This document shows, in pieces, positions 8,656 through 18,722 of a DNA stretch of 64,000 bases. Location: contig NZ_JARXYJ010000003.1 in assembly GCF_029894425.1 (NCBI RefSeq), positions 124,001-188,000 on the forward strand, written 5' to 3'. The translations under genes were made by a program, and so were the position numbers. The notes under the pieces were generated by a model. The model worked only from the letters and a program-made list of their open reading frames with translations, did not search any database and had not been told where the DNA came from. Position 1 is the first letter of the stretch. The number at the start of each line of letters is the position of its first letter. This stretch comes from Streptomyces sp. SAI-127. GTDB taxonomy: Bacteria > Actinomycetota > Actinomycetes > Streptomycetales > Streptomycetaceae.

Positions 8656-9582
8656 TCACTGGTTCGGCCGCCGCCTGGGCCCGTCCGGCGGATCTTGGTC
8701 GAAAGCCGCCCGGAGGCGTGAGACCAGGGGGTTTGAGTCACTCTTGCGCCAAGCGACGGCGACTCGTGTCCGCGCGGCGTTGGGCTCGATCCTACGGAAG
8801 GCAACGCCTTTGAGGCGGATACGGCGGATGCTCTCCGGGGCCAGTGAGACGCCCAGGCCGGTTTCCACCAGGGCGCAGACGGTCTGCCATTCCACGGCGT
8901 GCTGAGTCACCTGAGGTGTGAAGCCTGCCGCGATGCACAAGTTGGTGATCTGGTCGTACAGCGAAGGGCCGACGGTGCGAGGCAACAGCACAAAGGGGCA
9001 GTTCACCAACTGCTCGACTCTGACGGCTCGCTGTGTCGCGAGTGGGTGCGAGGAGGGCAGGACGGCCACGAACGGTTCGTCCAGTACGGTCTCGAATCCG
9101 AGTTCCGCGTCATGGGGAGGCGGCTCGCGCAACAGGCCGATGTCGATCGACCCTTCGCGCAGAGCAGCCAGTTGAGGTGTGGTGGTCATCTCCCGAATGT
9201 CCAGGTCCACTGCGGGAAATCGCCCCCGGAAGGTTCGCAGCAGGCCAGGGAGGACAGTGAGGGCGACGGAGGCGGCGAAGCCGATCCGCAGGCGGCCGGC
9301 CCTGCCGCCACCGACCTGGCGAGCTGCGGTCAGGCCGTCCGCGAGGTCGGTCAGGGCATGCCGGGCGGCGGGGAGAAGCTCCCGGCCGGCCGGGGTGAGT
9401 CCGACGCGCCCCGGTTCGCGGCTGAACAGCGCGTAGCCGACCTTGTCCTCCAGACGGCGGATCTGCTGGCTCAGCGGCGGCTGGGCGATGCCCAAGCGGG
9501 TAGCGGCGTGGCCGAAGTGGAGTTCCTCGGCAAGAACGACGAAGGCGTGCAGTTGCGGCAGGGGAAGTTCAGGGCGCTCCAT
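8656..9582 (-). CDS. LysR-family transcriptional regulator
   Basis: A 308-residue LysR regulator. The N-terminal helix-turn-helix (LHAFVVLAEELHFGHAATRL, then GIAQPPLSQQIRRLED) is textbook, and the type 2 periplasmic-binding-like effector domain spans about residues 90-295. It is divergent from the RidA-family gene at 9655 with only 72 bases between the starts, the usual arrangement in which the LysR protein controls the divergent gene and itself. Confidence 0.9.
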   Translation of the reverse strand: MERPELPLPQLHAFVVLAEELHFGHAATRLGIAQPPLSQQIRRLEDKVGYALFSREPGRVGLTPAGRELLPAARHALTDLADGLTAARQVGGGRAGRLRIGFAASVALTVLPGLLRTFRGRFPAVDLDIREMTTTPQLAALREGSIDIGLLREPPPHDAELGFETVLDEPFVAVLPSSHPLATQRAVRVEQLVNCPFVLLPRTVGPSLYDQITNLCIAAGFTPQVTQHAVEWQTVCALVETGLGVSLAPESIRRIRLKGVAFRRIEPNAARTRVAVAWRKSDSNPLVSRLRAAFDQDPPDGPRRRPNQ

Positions 9583-9654
9583 ACGCTTAGAGATATCACT
9601 CCATGCATGAGGGCGTATTAGACGTATCGGTGCTGGTCACTTAGCGTTCGGCGC
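9583..9654. promoter_or_regulatory. divergent LysR/RidA control region
   Basis: This gap holds both promoters and probably the LysR binding site. The hexamer ATACGC at its left edge is mirrored by GCGTAT at 9613-9618, and a related GACGTATC follows at 9621, so an interrupted inverted arrangement suited to a LysR tetramer is present. It lies upstream of the RidA gene's start. No footprint can be assigned from sequence alone. Confidence 0.35.
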
Positions 9655-10044
9655 ATGACGGAGCGACGTTCAATACTCAGCGGCTCGACGTTCGAGGAAC
9701 ACATCGGCTATGCCCGCGCTGTGGTCGACGGCGACTGGGTTCATGTGTCCGGGACGACCGGATTCGACTACACCACCATGACGATCTCCGACGACGTGGT
9801 GGAGCAGGCGGAGCAGTGCCTGCGCAACATCGAGGTCGCCCTGACCGAAGCGAAATGCACCTTTGCTGACGTGGTGCGGGTGCGCTACCTGCTGCCCGAC
9901 CGGGCGGACTTCGAGCCCTGCTGGCCGGTGCTACGACGCACGTTCGGAGGGGTCCGGCCGGCCGCCACCATGCTCATGTGCGGCCTCGCCGACCCCCGCA
10001 TGAAGATCGAGATCGAGGTGTACGCCCGGCGGGTCACCGCGTAA
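9655..10044 (+). CDS. RidA (YjgF/Rid) family protein
   Basis: A 129-residue Rid-family protein. RidA enzymes hydrolyse reactive 2-aminoacrylate and related imines; several Rid subgroups act on specific catabolic imines instead. Features seen are VSGTTGFDY, the helix EQAEQCLRNIEVALTEA, RVRYLLPDRADF and the RPAATML segment whose Arg normally binds the carboxylate. The divergent LysR gene suggests induction by a particular substrate, favouring a catabolic rather than housekeeping role. Confidence 0.88.
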   Translation: MTERRSILSGSTFEEHIGYARAVVDGDWVHVSGTTGFDYTTMTISDDVVEQAEQCLRNIEVALTEAKCTFADVVRVRYLLPDRADFEPCWPVLRRTFGGVRPAATMLMCGLADPRMKIEIEVYARRVTA

Positions 10045-10582
10045 CCGCTCGTGATGCGATTTGGGTGAAGGGGGGCACCGTGTCCGGGATCGGGTGGGGC
10101 GATCTGACGCGTGCCGAATGCCGGCTCAAACCACTGCCGTCCGGCGGCGGACTGCCGGGCGGACGGTGGCGCGGCTCCGGTGAACGTCAGCCGGGTGGGC
10201 TCACAATCCGAGCCTGACCTTGAACCGGGGCCTTGTGTCCGGGCTGTCGGATCCGGCCAGTCAGTCCCGTTGCGAGGCCGTGCACGGTGACCAGGTCGTG
10301 AAGCAGCCCAGAGGTCTCTTCGGGGGCAGCCCAGAGGCACGCGCCACCTCCTCCAGGGGGACCGCTTCGCCCGAATGTTCCTACTGTTGTCGGCGTTCGC
10401 ACGGAAGTACCCAGCCGGGTGCGGATGAACGTGCCCAGTTCGTCGGCCGCCGCGGCACCGGATCTCCCGATAGCCCTCCCATCATCGGGCGGAGGCGCGC
10501 TCCGAGGTGGGAGCGCGGCCCCATCGCGGAGCGACGCCCGCCGCGCCGATGAGTCTCGGGGACGGGGCCGGTCTGCACAGGT
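10045..10582. other. intergenic stretch with possible decayed regulator
   Basis: No intact gene. On the minus strand near 10330-10450, LGTFIRTRLG weakly recalls the N-terminus of MmyB-like XRE regulators, but no following helix-turn-helix can be read. I treat the stretch as non-coding or decayed. Confidence 0.35.
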
Positions 10583-11452
10583 ATGGAGACTCACACACTC
10601 GAGACAGCCGGCGCGGACCTCGTCTATGACGTTCGCGGGCCGCTGCCGACCGCAGATGGACGCCCGCCGTTGTTCATGATCGGGCAGCCCATGGACGCTA
10701 CTGGCTTCGCCGCGCTCGCCGCGCGCTTCCCCGAGCGGACCGTGGCCACCTATGACCCGCGCGGCCTCGGTCGCAGCACCCGTAAGGATGGACGGGTCGA
10801 CCACACGCCGCAGACCCAGGCCGACGACGTGCACGCCGTCATCGAGGCGCTCGGGGCGGGGCCGGTTGAGATGTTCGGCAGCAGTGGGGGAGCAGTCACC
10901 GCGCTCGCGGTCGTGGCGAAGTATCCCGCAGACGTGACCACCCTGGTCGCGCACGAGCCGCCGCTCATCACCCTCACGCTGGACGGCCCGGCGGCCGTGC
11001 GGGCGCGGGCCGGAGTCCGGGAGGCCTACGAGAAGCGGGGATGGGGGGCCGGAATGGCTGCGTTCGTGGCGATGACCTCGTGGAAGGGAGAGTTCACCGA
11101 CGCGTACTTCGCACAGCCAGAGGCCGATCCCGCCGCGTTCGGGATGCCCACGGAGGATGACGGCTCACGTGACGATCCGCTACTGTCCGACCGGTCATGG
11201 GCGGTCAGCAGCTATCGGCCGGATGCCGACGCGATCGCCGCTGCGCCGACCCGCGTCGTGATCGCTGTGGGCGAGGAGTCCGAAGACGTGCTGACCGGAC
11301 GCACCTCCGTTGCGACGGCTGAACTGCTCGGACAGCGGGTGACCGTGTTCCCGAGCCATCACGGCGGGTTCTTGGACGGAGAGTTCGGATATGCGGGGAA
11401 GCCGGACGAGTTCGCGCATCGGCTGCGCCAGGTCCTTGACGGCGCCTCGTAA
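10583..11452 (+). CDS. alpha/beta hydrolase
   Basis: A 289-residue cytoplasmic alpha/beta-fold hydrolase. The fold order is visible: strand and oxyanion region PLFMIGQPMD, then TYDPRGLGRS, the nucleophile elbow GSSGGA with Ser101, and a late His in PSHHGGFLDGE. The family covers esterases, lipases and C-C hydrolases, so the substrate cannot be given. No signal peptide. It stands alone. Confidence 0.85.
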   Translation: METHTLETAGADLVYDVRGPLPTADGRPPLFMIGQPMDATGFAALAARFPERTVATYDPRGLGRSTRKDGRVDHTPQTQADDVHAVIEALGAGPVEMFGSSGGAVTALAVVAKYPADVTTLVAHEPPLITLTLDGPAAVRARAGVREAYEKRGWGAGMAAFVAMTSWKGEFTDAYFAQPEADPAAFGMPTEDDGSRDDPLLSDRSWAVSSYRPDADAIAAAPTRVVIAVGEESEDVLTGRTSVATAELLGQRVTVFPSHHGGFLDGEFGYAGKPDEFAHRLRQVLDGAS

Positions 11453-11980
11453 GCCAACCGCTGACCGAGTAGCTTTTCCACCCCGGGTGCTCTGGCCTCG
11501 AGCACCATGAGAGCTGGGCACGCGCGGTTGGTACCTGCCTGGGGACGTTCGGGCGTACGCCGATACCGGGATCGGGGGTGCGCAATGGATGCGGCCGCCA
11601 ATCCTGATCGACCGACGGCTGCTGGCCCGTTGGACAGCAGCCTTCAGGGCGTGGAGTGGCGCGCTGCTCCGCGGCGGCGCCAGGCGGATCAGCGAATCCC
11701 GGGGATGTCGGGTGTGCCCGAATCCAGGACGTCCACAGTAAGCAACATTGCCCGATTGAATAATCCTTTGCGCATATTTGGAGAGACCGCCGTGGAATAT
11801 TTGCGGAAATGATCATTAAGGTCGTCGTGGTTTCGGCGTTTTTTGCCTTTTTTCGTGGCACGTCCTCATCCGTCATATGGGGGATCCTATGTTGCTTGCC
11901 CAACATGCCAGACACAACTGCACGCGCTCCGCGACTTCGACAATCATCTCCTACACGCCCTACAACGTCGGCTGGTACAC
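11453..11980. other. low-GC-leaning intergenic stretch
   Basis: Between about 11740 and 11880 the base composition is clearly more A+T-rich than the surroundings, with runs such as TTTTTTGCCTTTTTT. A short frame from 11809 (MIIKVVVVSAFFAFF) is hydrophobic but lacks a ribosome-binding site and family resemblance. Composition and lack of genes suggest foreign or decayed DNA. Confidence 0.4.
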
Positions 11981-12465
11981 ATGGCGAAGCTGACAAAGGT
12001 ACGCGTTGTAGGGGTGATTGTCCTGACTGCGAGCATTCCCCTTGTAGCGGGCTGTACCACGCATGACGACCGGAACTCAAAAACGTCCCGAACGCTTCCG
12101 GGCCCCCGTCCCATCCGACTGCGCTCATCGATGTGACAAAAACTCCACCGGACATCTCCGGCTCGACCAGAACTCTCGTTCGCCTGGCCGACCGAACAGG
12201 GTCGGAAGAGGTGACAGTGATCCCAAGCATCAAGGCAGGGACCATCGCCGTGGCAACCGAATGCGCCGGCGAGGGAAAGACGATCATCATGGTCGGGAAA
12301 TTGACCACCTACACCATCCCCTGCACGACCACACCCACAACGACCTACAACGAGATCGGGCTGGACAGAAGCAAGCAACACGTCCTCATCGCGGTCACGG
12401 CCAGCGCCGGAATCCACTGGGGCTTGTCAGTCGGATGGCGGCCGGGACATGAACGCCCGTTGTGA
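11981..12465 (+). pseudogene. lipoprotein gene with a frameshift
   Basis: ATG 11981 opens a classic lipoprotein signal: basic start MAKLTKVRVV, hydrophobic core and lipobox VAGC near residue 25. This frame ends at 12136. A second frame overlapping the stop continues as a plausible mature domain (VTKTPPDISGSTRTL, then IKAGTIAVATECAGEGK and YTIPCTTTP with two cysteines) to 12465. Joined by one frameshift between about 12065 and 12132, the two halves give a normal-length secreted lipoprotein of unknown function. It is either a true pseudogene or a single-base sequence error. Confidence 0.55.
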
Positions 12466-12548
12466 CCGCTATCCCCGCCCCAAAGCGCCCCGGAAGGCTC
12501 CGGGGCGGCCCGGACGCTGCTCAGATGCCTACGCCAAGGGAACGCTGT

Positions 12549-12710
12549 ATGGCTTTCCCGGTACGTTTTACTCGTACTTGCCGAGTGGTGGCGGCAATCC
12601 TGGCCGCTACCATCCTCGGCTCCTGCGCGATCGCGTCACCAGCAATGGGCAACGCCCTGAAGGCAGCAGGACCCCCGGCGCTCGGTACCCTGGGATTCCC
12701 TCACGCGTAA
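12549..12710 (+). CDS. short secreted peptide or truncated exported protein
   Basis: From ATG 12549 the frame gives a 53-residue product with an arginine-rich start, a hydrophobic core (VVAAILAATILGSC) and an ASPAMG cleavage-like site. Only about 25 residues follow, so it is probably the N-terminus of a once longer exported protein. No homologue recognised. Confidence 0.35.
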   Translation: MAFPVRFTRTCRVVAAILAATILGSCAIASPAMGNALKAAGPPALGTLGFPHA

Positions 12711-12765
12711 GTCGGAAAGACCTACAAGTTCGCTTTTCCGTTGCTGGTCAACATCTCAAAAGAAC

Positions 12766-12993
12766 ACCCTCGGCATTCCGCCGGGAACCGTACGGGCCAG
12801 CCACCACGGCATCGAGCGCGGCATGACCACCTACATGACACTTGCCTGGGACGTTTCCCGCACCGAAGGAGGAGGCGGCATCAGGCTGGACTGGGAGGAA
12901 CGCCAGGGCTGGTACTACGCCCTGACCGACCTGCACCCCTGTGATGTGCTGCTCCACACCGCGATCACGGTGCTGCGCAAGGACCGTCTGTGC
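12766..12993 (+). pseudogene. unrecognised protein fragment
   Basis: About 75 codons look protein-like: PPGTVRASHHGIERGM, then TTYMTLAWDVSRTEGGGGI and LDWEERQGWYYALTDLHP. The pattern recalls small DUF6292-like Streptomyces proteins, though I cannot confirm that. There is no start at the left edge and the frame drifts after KDRLC near 12993. Confidence 0.35.
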
Positions 12994-13133
12994 CTCACTG
13001 GGCCGTCTGTGGGCCGGCTCGATCTAAAGGCTGCGCCAACACCCTGGCCCCCGCCTTCCCGGCGCGCCGGTGACCTGGCAACATCAATGCATTGCGGCGC
13101 AGTCGCACAGGTACCGGTGGGGGCGCGTTCGCT

Positions 13134-13472
13134 ATGGATGCATTTCAATGGGTTGCTCTCGCGGTCGTCTGGGCTGTCACCGTCCTGCCGGGCATGGCGG
13201 CCATCTTTTGTGGATGGTTGCTGCCGTGGATGCGGAGCCGCATTGCGTCCCCACGGCTGTACGGCGGTGGTCAGGTGACGGTAGGCCTTGGGATCACCAT
13301 CGGGATGCCCACCTCCCACTGGCACTCCCTTGCCTCACTCGCTGGACCGATCGTGGGCTTCTTGCTGATCTTTTGCGGTGTCGGCCTGGGCATGTCGAGC
13401 TCCCGCAGGCCCGATCAAGGGCATGAGGACGAGAACCATCGTGGCTGGGGCCGGTCGGCTCCGCGACTTTGA
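13134..13472 (+). CDS. predicted membrane protein (112 aa)
   Basis: ATG 13134 opens a product with two strong hydrophobic segments: residues 5-30 (WVALAVVWAVTVLPGMAAIF) and about 66-90 (LAGPIVGFLLIFCGVGLGM), with a polar tail. No domain recognised. It lies among decayed sequences. Confidence 0.45.
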   Translation: MDAFQWVALAVVWAVTVLPGMAAIFCGWLLPWMRSRIASPRLYGGGQVTVGLGITIGMPTSHWHSLASLAGPIVGFLLIFCGVGLGMSSSRRPDQGHEDENHRGWGRSAPRL

Positions 13473-13565
13473 AGGTCGTTCTCTTTTCCGAACCTCGTGT
13501 GCGACTTTGCTGGTCCGTCATGAGATCGCGGCTGTCGCGGAAGTCTCGGCTCGTTGCTGGCCGAG

Positions 13566-13730
13566 ATGTCCTGGGGGCGGCGGATGCCGTCGATGCGGGC
13601 GGTCCTGGAAGCGCGGCAGGAGGACGAGGCTGTGCGGGTGGAAGGACTCGAGGCCGAGCTGGAGCGGGTGCGGGCGGCTCTGGCGGACGCGGAAGACGTG
13701 CTCAAGCACCGGGTGATCGGCCTGCAGCCC
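13566..13730 (+). pseudogene. coiled-coil protein fragment
   Basis: About 55 codons from ATG 13566 give MRAVLEARQEDEAVRVEGLE followed by heptad-like AELERVRAALADAEDVL. Short coiled-coil genes of this kind accompany some actinobacterial insertion sequences. The frame then runs into sequence antisense to the FUSC gene, so the fragment is 3'-truncated. Confidence 0.35.
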
Positions 13731-13905
13731 TCCGCACCGGCCAACTCACCCGATCCAGTACCCCGTTCAAGCACTCGGCGTTGCGTTCGCACCTGCATCC
13801 GGGCCTGTGCTCGCATCCGGATCGCAGATCGCGGTCTCGATCATCGAGTCACCGACGACCTGAAGCGCACAGGTTCGCAAAGTCCTGAGCGGCGCACAGG
13901 TAGGG

Positions 13906-15681
13906 CTACGCGCACGAGTTGTGGCTGCTATCAGCTGTCAGGTCGGGCGATGCATGGGCAGGGAGTACAGGGCTGCGGGGCAAGATGGCTTGGTTCGTTC
14001 GGTTCTGCCGAGCTGTTGACGAGTGCTGAGACGCGGGCCACGCTGCTGCGTCTCGTGCGCGTCCGGTCTCGGTGGCGAGGCTTCGCGCGTGGAAGGAGGT
14101 GGCTTCCACGCGTTCGAGAACACGGCGGACCCGGGCGCGCTCGGCGCGGCGGGGATTGAGTGGATGCACCAGGGGACGGCAGGCAGTGCGGAAGGCCTCC
14201 AGCGCTTGATCAAGATCACGTGCATCGAGTGCGGGCTTCGGGACGCCGGTCTGCGGCGCGCAGCGCACGAGGTGGTCGAGAAGGGAAAGTAGCTCCCTCA
14301 GACGCATTTCGGCGACCGTGCGGACAGTCGTGGGGACGACCAGCGCGGCTGCCAGAATCCCGCACCCGGCCCCCAGAACGGTCTCCTGGACGCGAAGCGC
14401 GAGCAGCTGCGGGGAGAGCGTATGCATGACTGCGAGGACCATGCTGAGCGAGCCGGTGATGAAGAAGGTCACCGCCCAGTAGCTGCCGGAGGGGGTGTAG
14501 AACATCCCGAAGATGCAGGCGAGGAGAAAGGCCAGGGCCAAAGTGGTGTGCCCGTCGGCCAGGGCGGCGAGGCCATATCCGAACGGCACCCCGGCGACGG
14601 TGCCGGTCAGCCGCCGACCGCTCTGCAGCAGGACGTCCCCGGTGTGCTCGGCATTGATGAAGACGACCCATGCCGTGGCCACGGCCCAGTACCACAGGTG
14701 CGGGGAGAGAAGATGTCCACCGAGTACGGCGAGCGCCGCCGCGGCGGTCACCTGGAACGCCTGCCGCGTCGTATGCCGCCACGGGCCTGAAGGCTGGGCT
14801 GCCCCTGGACGCAGCGCCATACGGTCGCGCTCTGTCCGGTCGGTCAAGTCCGCCGTCTCCGCCTCCCTCATCGTGCTGGCGGAGGACAAGGTCGAATCCT
14901 CCGCTGCACGGATCGCGAGTACGCCGAGGCGTTGTGCGGTCGCGTCCGCACGTGCCGTCCGCTCCAGCTCCGCCGCCGTGTCGCGGAGCAGCCCGACGGG
15001 AGCCTCGTACAGGAATTGCTGAAGCAGCAGCGCGGAGGTGTGCAGCCGGTCGAGACGTCGTTCGACTCTGCGGACGCCGGCTCCGCCGTCGGCGAGTAGA
15101 TCTGACGTGGCCTGCTGTGCATCACGAAGCCGTTGGTTGAATGCCGCCCTCAGGCGCCTCAGGATTCCGTAGGACGTCGTGGGCACCAGGCAGAAGCGAG
15201 TGACTGCGGCTGCCGCGAAGGCGACGGCCAACGCCCCAGTCAATTGCGGGAGTTGGTGGGGCTGAATCCGGGCGAACTGGGACAGGAAGTAGGCCATGAA
15301 GGCGAAGATCCCGAGGTCCAGGCCCCGTCGTCCGAAGCGGCGCGCATATACCGCGGTGAAGATCAGCGGTAGGAAGGCCAGGTGGGACGCGAAGGGGAAA
15401 GGCGCCAGCAGGCCCCCGGCCGTCAAGGCGGCCAGGGTCACGGGAGCCCCGGCGAGCAGAGTGAGGAACTGGTTGCGGGGGTGCAGGTCGCTGCTCGCCA
15501 ACGAGGTGACCACCGCCGTGAAACCGCCGGCCAGTAGTACGACCGAGGGCTGATCCCATACCGTCAGCGCGGCCAGGGTGAGGGTGAGGCCGAGGACGGC
15601 ACGCAGCCCGGCGGTCAAACGCAGCAGCCCCGGGTCGGCTGCGGCAACCCGGTCCCGTAGCGACGCTGTTCTCGCAGCCAC
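13906..15681 (-). CDS. FUSC-family membrane protein
   Basis: A 591-residue integral membrane protein of the FUSC/aromatic-acid exporter type. It has the duplicated layout: hydrophobic helices in residues about 20-160, a long cytoplasmic helical linker (about 170-330) and a second hydrophobic block from about 340 to 460 (VTAAAALAVLGGHLLSPHLW), then a soluble tail. Members export aromatic acids or other toxic small molecules. Start is GTG 15681 with AAGGAAGG upstream. The last 40 residues are polar and low-complexity, so the natural stop may have been lost and extended. Confidence 0.8.
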   Translation of the reverse strand: MAARTASLRDRVAAADPGLLRLTAGLRAVLGLTLTLAALTVWDQPSVVLLAGGFTAVVTSLASSDLHPRNQFLTLLAGAPVTLAALTAGGLLAPFPFASHLAFLPLIFTAVYARRFGRRGLDLGIFAFMAYFLSQFARIQPHQLPQLTGALAVAFAAAAVTRFCLVPTTSYGILRRLRAAFNQRLRDAQQATSDLLADGGAGVRRVERRLDRLHTSALLLQQFLYEAPVGLLRDTAAELERTARADATAQRLGVLAIRAAEDSTLSSASTMREAETADLTDRTERDRMALRPGAAQPSGPWRHTTRQAFQVTAAAALAVLGGHLLSPHLWYWAVATAWVVFINAEHTGDVLLQSGRRLTGTVAGVPFGYGLAALADGHTTLALAFLLACIFGMFYTPSGSYWAVTFFITGSLSMVLAVMHTLSPQLLALRVQETVLGAGCGILAAALVVPTTVRTVAEMRLRELLSLLDHLVRCAPQTGVPKPALDARDLDQALEAFRTACRPLVHPLNPRRAERARVRRVLERVEATSFHARSLATETGRARDAAAWPASQHSSTARQNRTNQAILPRSPVLPAHASPDLTADSSHNSCA

Positions 15682-15932
15682 CGTGGATTTCCCTTCCTTC
15701 GTCGTGGTCGGCCGCTCCCGTCCGGCCCCGACGAGCGGGGCCGCGTGCAGCCCGGGATCACTGGCCTGGGGCCCGCGTTTCGCAAGGCCTTGGGGACAAG
15801 TGGGGGCCTCCGGGTACCAGGGCGAAGGGGTCGCCTGGCCGGTTACTGCTTCCTCGCTCGTGTGGCCAGTCTGATCCGGCGGGATGGCGCGCGGTATGCG
15901 TCAGGTGACTGCTTCCACGGCCCGGGGCGCCC
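15682..15932. other. gap between FUSC and LAL genes
   Basis: No gene. It carries the FUSC promoter region and the 3' flank of the LAL regulator, both on the minus strand. No strong hairpin found. Confidence 0.4.
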
Positions 15933-18722
15933 TTATTCCTGGTGGCCGGCCGTCGCGAGGGTGCCCTCGATGAGGTCGCGCAGCTGGGATCGGGCGGTGA
16001 TGCCCAGCTTGGGGAAGCTGCGGTAGAGGTGCGAGCTGACCGTGCGCGGGGAGAGGAAGAGCTTTTCGCCGATCTCTCGGTTGGTCAGCCCGCGGGCGGC
16101 GAGCCGGATGATCTGCTGTTGTTGAGGGGAGAGTTCGGCGAGCGCGTCGGGGGCCGCATCTGTGACGTCGAGGCCGGCGGCGCGCGATTCAGCCCGGGCG
16201 CGCTCGATCCACGGGCGTGCGCCCAGGCGCCGGAAGGTCTCCAGGGCCTCGGTGAGCGGCCCACGCGCCTTTGCGATGCGCCGACGGCGCCGCAGCCACT
16301 CTGCGAGGTCGAGCAGGGTCTGTGCGCGTTCGAAGGGCCAGTACTCCAGTGCCGGATCCGCCAGAGCCGCCCGGAAGTGCGGTTCGGCGTCGTCGGGGTC
16401 CGCCAGCAGGCCACGGGCTCGGCTGATCAGCGCACGCAGACGAGGTGAAGCGTTGTCCGCCAGCGCAGATGCCGAGCGCTCGACGATCAGGGCAGCCTCC
16501 TCATGGCGGCCGCAGCGCACAGCGGCGGCGGCCAGATCCGCGAGGGCCGGGTAGGAGGCGTGGTAGTGCACGGGCGCGCCGTCTGCCGTGAAGACCATGC
16601 GGAGTTGGCCGTACGCGGTCTCGTAGGCGCCTTCTGCGGCTGCCGCGGCACCGAGCGCACGACGGGCATAAACGTAGACCGAGCGGCTTTCCAGCGGATC
16701 GATCAGAGTGAGCGCGTCCTCGGCCCGGGTTCGGGCCGAGGACGCATCGCCCTGGAAGGCCAACAGGGTGGCGTCCACGGTGGCCGCACAGGCCACGGCG
16801 TGGTCGAGGCCGGCCGCCCGGCCGACTGCGGTGGTGCGGGCGCAGGCCTCACGGGCCTGTTCCCACCGTCCTCGCTCCAGGTAGGCCCAGGCGACCGCGC
16901 CGCCCAGACCCTCGGGCAGCGCTCCCTGCAGCTCCCAGCGGTCGAAGGCCTCGTCGAAGGCGCGGACGGCCTGTGGGGTCTCGTCCAGGAGCCACGCCAT
17001 GATCCCGACGGCGGTGAGCCGCTCCGGCCGGGCGTCCGCCTCGACGGCCAACTGGGGGAGCAGGCGGACGAGTTGGGACCGGTCGTCGAAGGGGTCCGAC
17101 ACGGCCCTCACCCAGGTGCGCAAACCTGCGTGTGAGGCGTTCTCGGGAAGGCGGCGCAGGACGTCCTGGATGCGGTGGCGCTGGGTGTCCTCTCCGGAGT
17201 AGAAGCGGACCACGGCGGCGCCGGCCACGAGGTCCAGCCCGGCGGCGGGCTGGGAGGCCGCCAACTGCTCGGCCGCGTCGGCCAGTCGGGAGAAGACCAC
17301 GGTGTGGCGCACGGTCAGGACCGCCAGCCGTCCGGCCTGCACGGCGGCGGAGGCCAGCAGGGTTGCGTCATCCGTGCGCGCGCGTGCCGCGGCGACCAGT
17401 TCCTCGACCCAGGCCATGTCTCCGGTGAACACGGCCGCCGCGGCGGCTTCGACCAGCAGCCGGGCACTGTCCTCGCGCTGCGGGGCGAGTTCCGCGGCGC
17501 GCTGCAGGGCCTGGGCCGCCGCCGCATGGCCACCGCGGCGGCGGGCCCGGCCGGCGGTCCGCTCCAGCTCCGCCGACGCGGCCGCGTCCGGGTGCGGGCA
17601 GGCGGCGGCAAGATGCCAGGCACGCCGGTCCGGTTCGTCCCGCAGCATCTCGGCGAGCGCGACGTGAGCCTCGCGCTGGGCGCCCAAGGACGCGGCGTGA
17701 TACACGGCGGACCGGGCCAGTGGGTGGCGGAACCGGACGTCCCGGCCGGTCCGCCGGACCAGCCCGGCCTGCCCGGCCGGCAGCCAGGCCGCGTCCTCGG
17801 CGCGCGGCAGCCCCGCCGAGACGGCGATCGCGGAGTCGGCGCTGTCCATGGCGGCCAGGAGCAGCAGAGCCCGCATGGTGGAGGCGGGGAGACTGTTCAG
17901 GCGAGCGGCGAAGATCCGCTCCAGGTGATCGGTGAGCGGAAGCGGACCCGCAGACGGCAGCCCCGCAGCCGTGTCCTGTGCTGAGGCTGTCCTCGTCAGT
18001 TCCACCAGCGCCAGCGGGTTGCCGCCTGCCTGGTCGAGGATCCGCGACCTGGTGTGCCCGGTGGGACTCTTCGGCTGCAGGTCCAGCAGCTGATTGGCCG
18101 CAGCGTTGTCGAGCGGTCCCAGGGTGAGCATCGGCACATGACGGTCGAATCCCGGAAGGTGATCGCCGCCACGGGCACCGATCAGCATGGTGACCGGTTC
18201 ACCTTCCAACCGTCTGGCAACGAAGGACAGCGCATCCAGAGAAGCACGATCGAACCACTGCGCATCGTCCAGCACCACGAGCACGGGATGGTGGTCGCCC
18301 AGGCCTGACAACAGGCTCAGGACGGCGACCCCGACCAGCATGAGATCGCGTCCCGCCGTGGCCGACCCCTCGCCGAAGGCGTCCTGCAGCGCCGCGCGCT
18401 GCCTCCCTGGCAGTGCGTCCACCTCGGCCGGCACCGGACGCAGCAACTGATGCAGTGCGGAGAACGCCAGGCTCGACTCCGACTCGCTCCCCTCGGCCCG
18501 CAGTACGCGAGCGCCGCCGGCTTCAGCTCGGTGCACCGCGTGCTCCAGCAGCGCGCTCTTCCCCGTGCCCATGTCACCGACCAGCATCAGCACCGGGTCG
18601 GCCGACACCGAGTCCACCGCACGAAAGAGACGTGCCAATTCCGCGTCCCGGCCGACGATCAGCTCTCCCGGATCCGGCTCCGGTCCCATGACCGCACCGC
18701 GGTCGCCTGTGTGCTCGTCCAC
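15933..18722 (-). CDS. LAL-family LuxR transcriptional regulator
   Basis: A 929-residue large ATP-binding LuxR-type activator. The N-terminal AAA/P-loop domain has Walker A GDMGTGKS (residues 49-56) and Walker B-like VLVVLDDAQW near 140. The middle is a helical repeat region. The C-terminus is a LuxR helix-turn-helix (SPQQQQIIRLAARGLTNREI, then SPRTVSSHLYRSFPKLGI). GTG 18722 has a GGGAG site just upstream. It is divergent, over 178 bases, from the MBL/esterase/RidA operon, which is its most likely target. Such regulators usually respond to a small inducer such as a sugar or a pathway intermediate. Confidence 0.88.
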   Translation of the reverse strand: MDEHTGDRGAVMGPEPDPGELIVGRDAELARLFRAVDSVSADPVLMLVGDMGTGKSALLEHAVHRAEAGGARVLRAEGSESESSLAFSALHQLLRPVPAEVDALPGRQRAALQDAFGEGSATAGRDLMLVGVAVLSLLSGLGDHHPVLVVLDDAQWFDRASLDALSFVARRLEGEPVTMLIGARGGDHLPGFDRHVPMLTLGPLDNAAANQLLDLQPKSPTGHTRSRILDQAGGNPLALVELTRTASAQDTAAGLPSAGPLPLTDHLERIFAARLNSLPASTMRALLLLAAMDSADSAIAVSAGLPRAEDAAWLPAGQAGLVRRTGRDVRFRHPLARSAVYHAASLGAQREAHVALAEMLRDEPDRRAWHLAAACPHPDAAASAELERTAGRARRRGGHAAAAQALQRAAELAPQREDSARLLVEAAAAAVFTGDMAWVEELVAAARARTDDATLLASAAVQAGRLAVLTVRHTVVFSRLADAAEQLAASQPAAGLDLVAGAAVVRFYSGEDTQRHRIQDVLRRLPENASHAGLRTWVRAVSDPFDDRSQLVRLLPQLAVEADARPERLTAVGIMAWLLDETPQAVRAFDEAFDRWELQGALPEGLGGAVAWAYLERGRWEQAREACARTTAVGRAAGLDHAVACAATVDATLLAFQGDASSARTRAEDALTLIDPLESRSVYVYARRALGAAAAAEGAYETAYGQLRMVFTADGAPVHYHASYPALADLAAAAVRCGRHEEAALIVERSASALADNASPRLRALISRARGLLADPDDAEPHFRAALADPALEYWPFERAQTLLDLAEWLRRRRRIAKARGPLTEALETFRRLGARPWIERARAESRAAGLDVTDAAPDALAELSPQQQQIIRLAARGLTNREIGEKLFLSPRTVSSHLYRSFPKLGITARSQLRDLIEGTLATAGHQE

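Noticed and set aside
10320..10450. Possible XRE/MmyB-type regulator remnant on the minus strand
   Set aside because: Only about ten residues resemble the family, and no helix-turn-helix follows in any frame.
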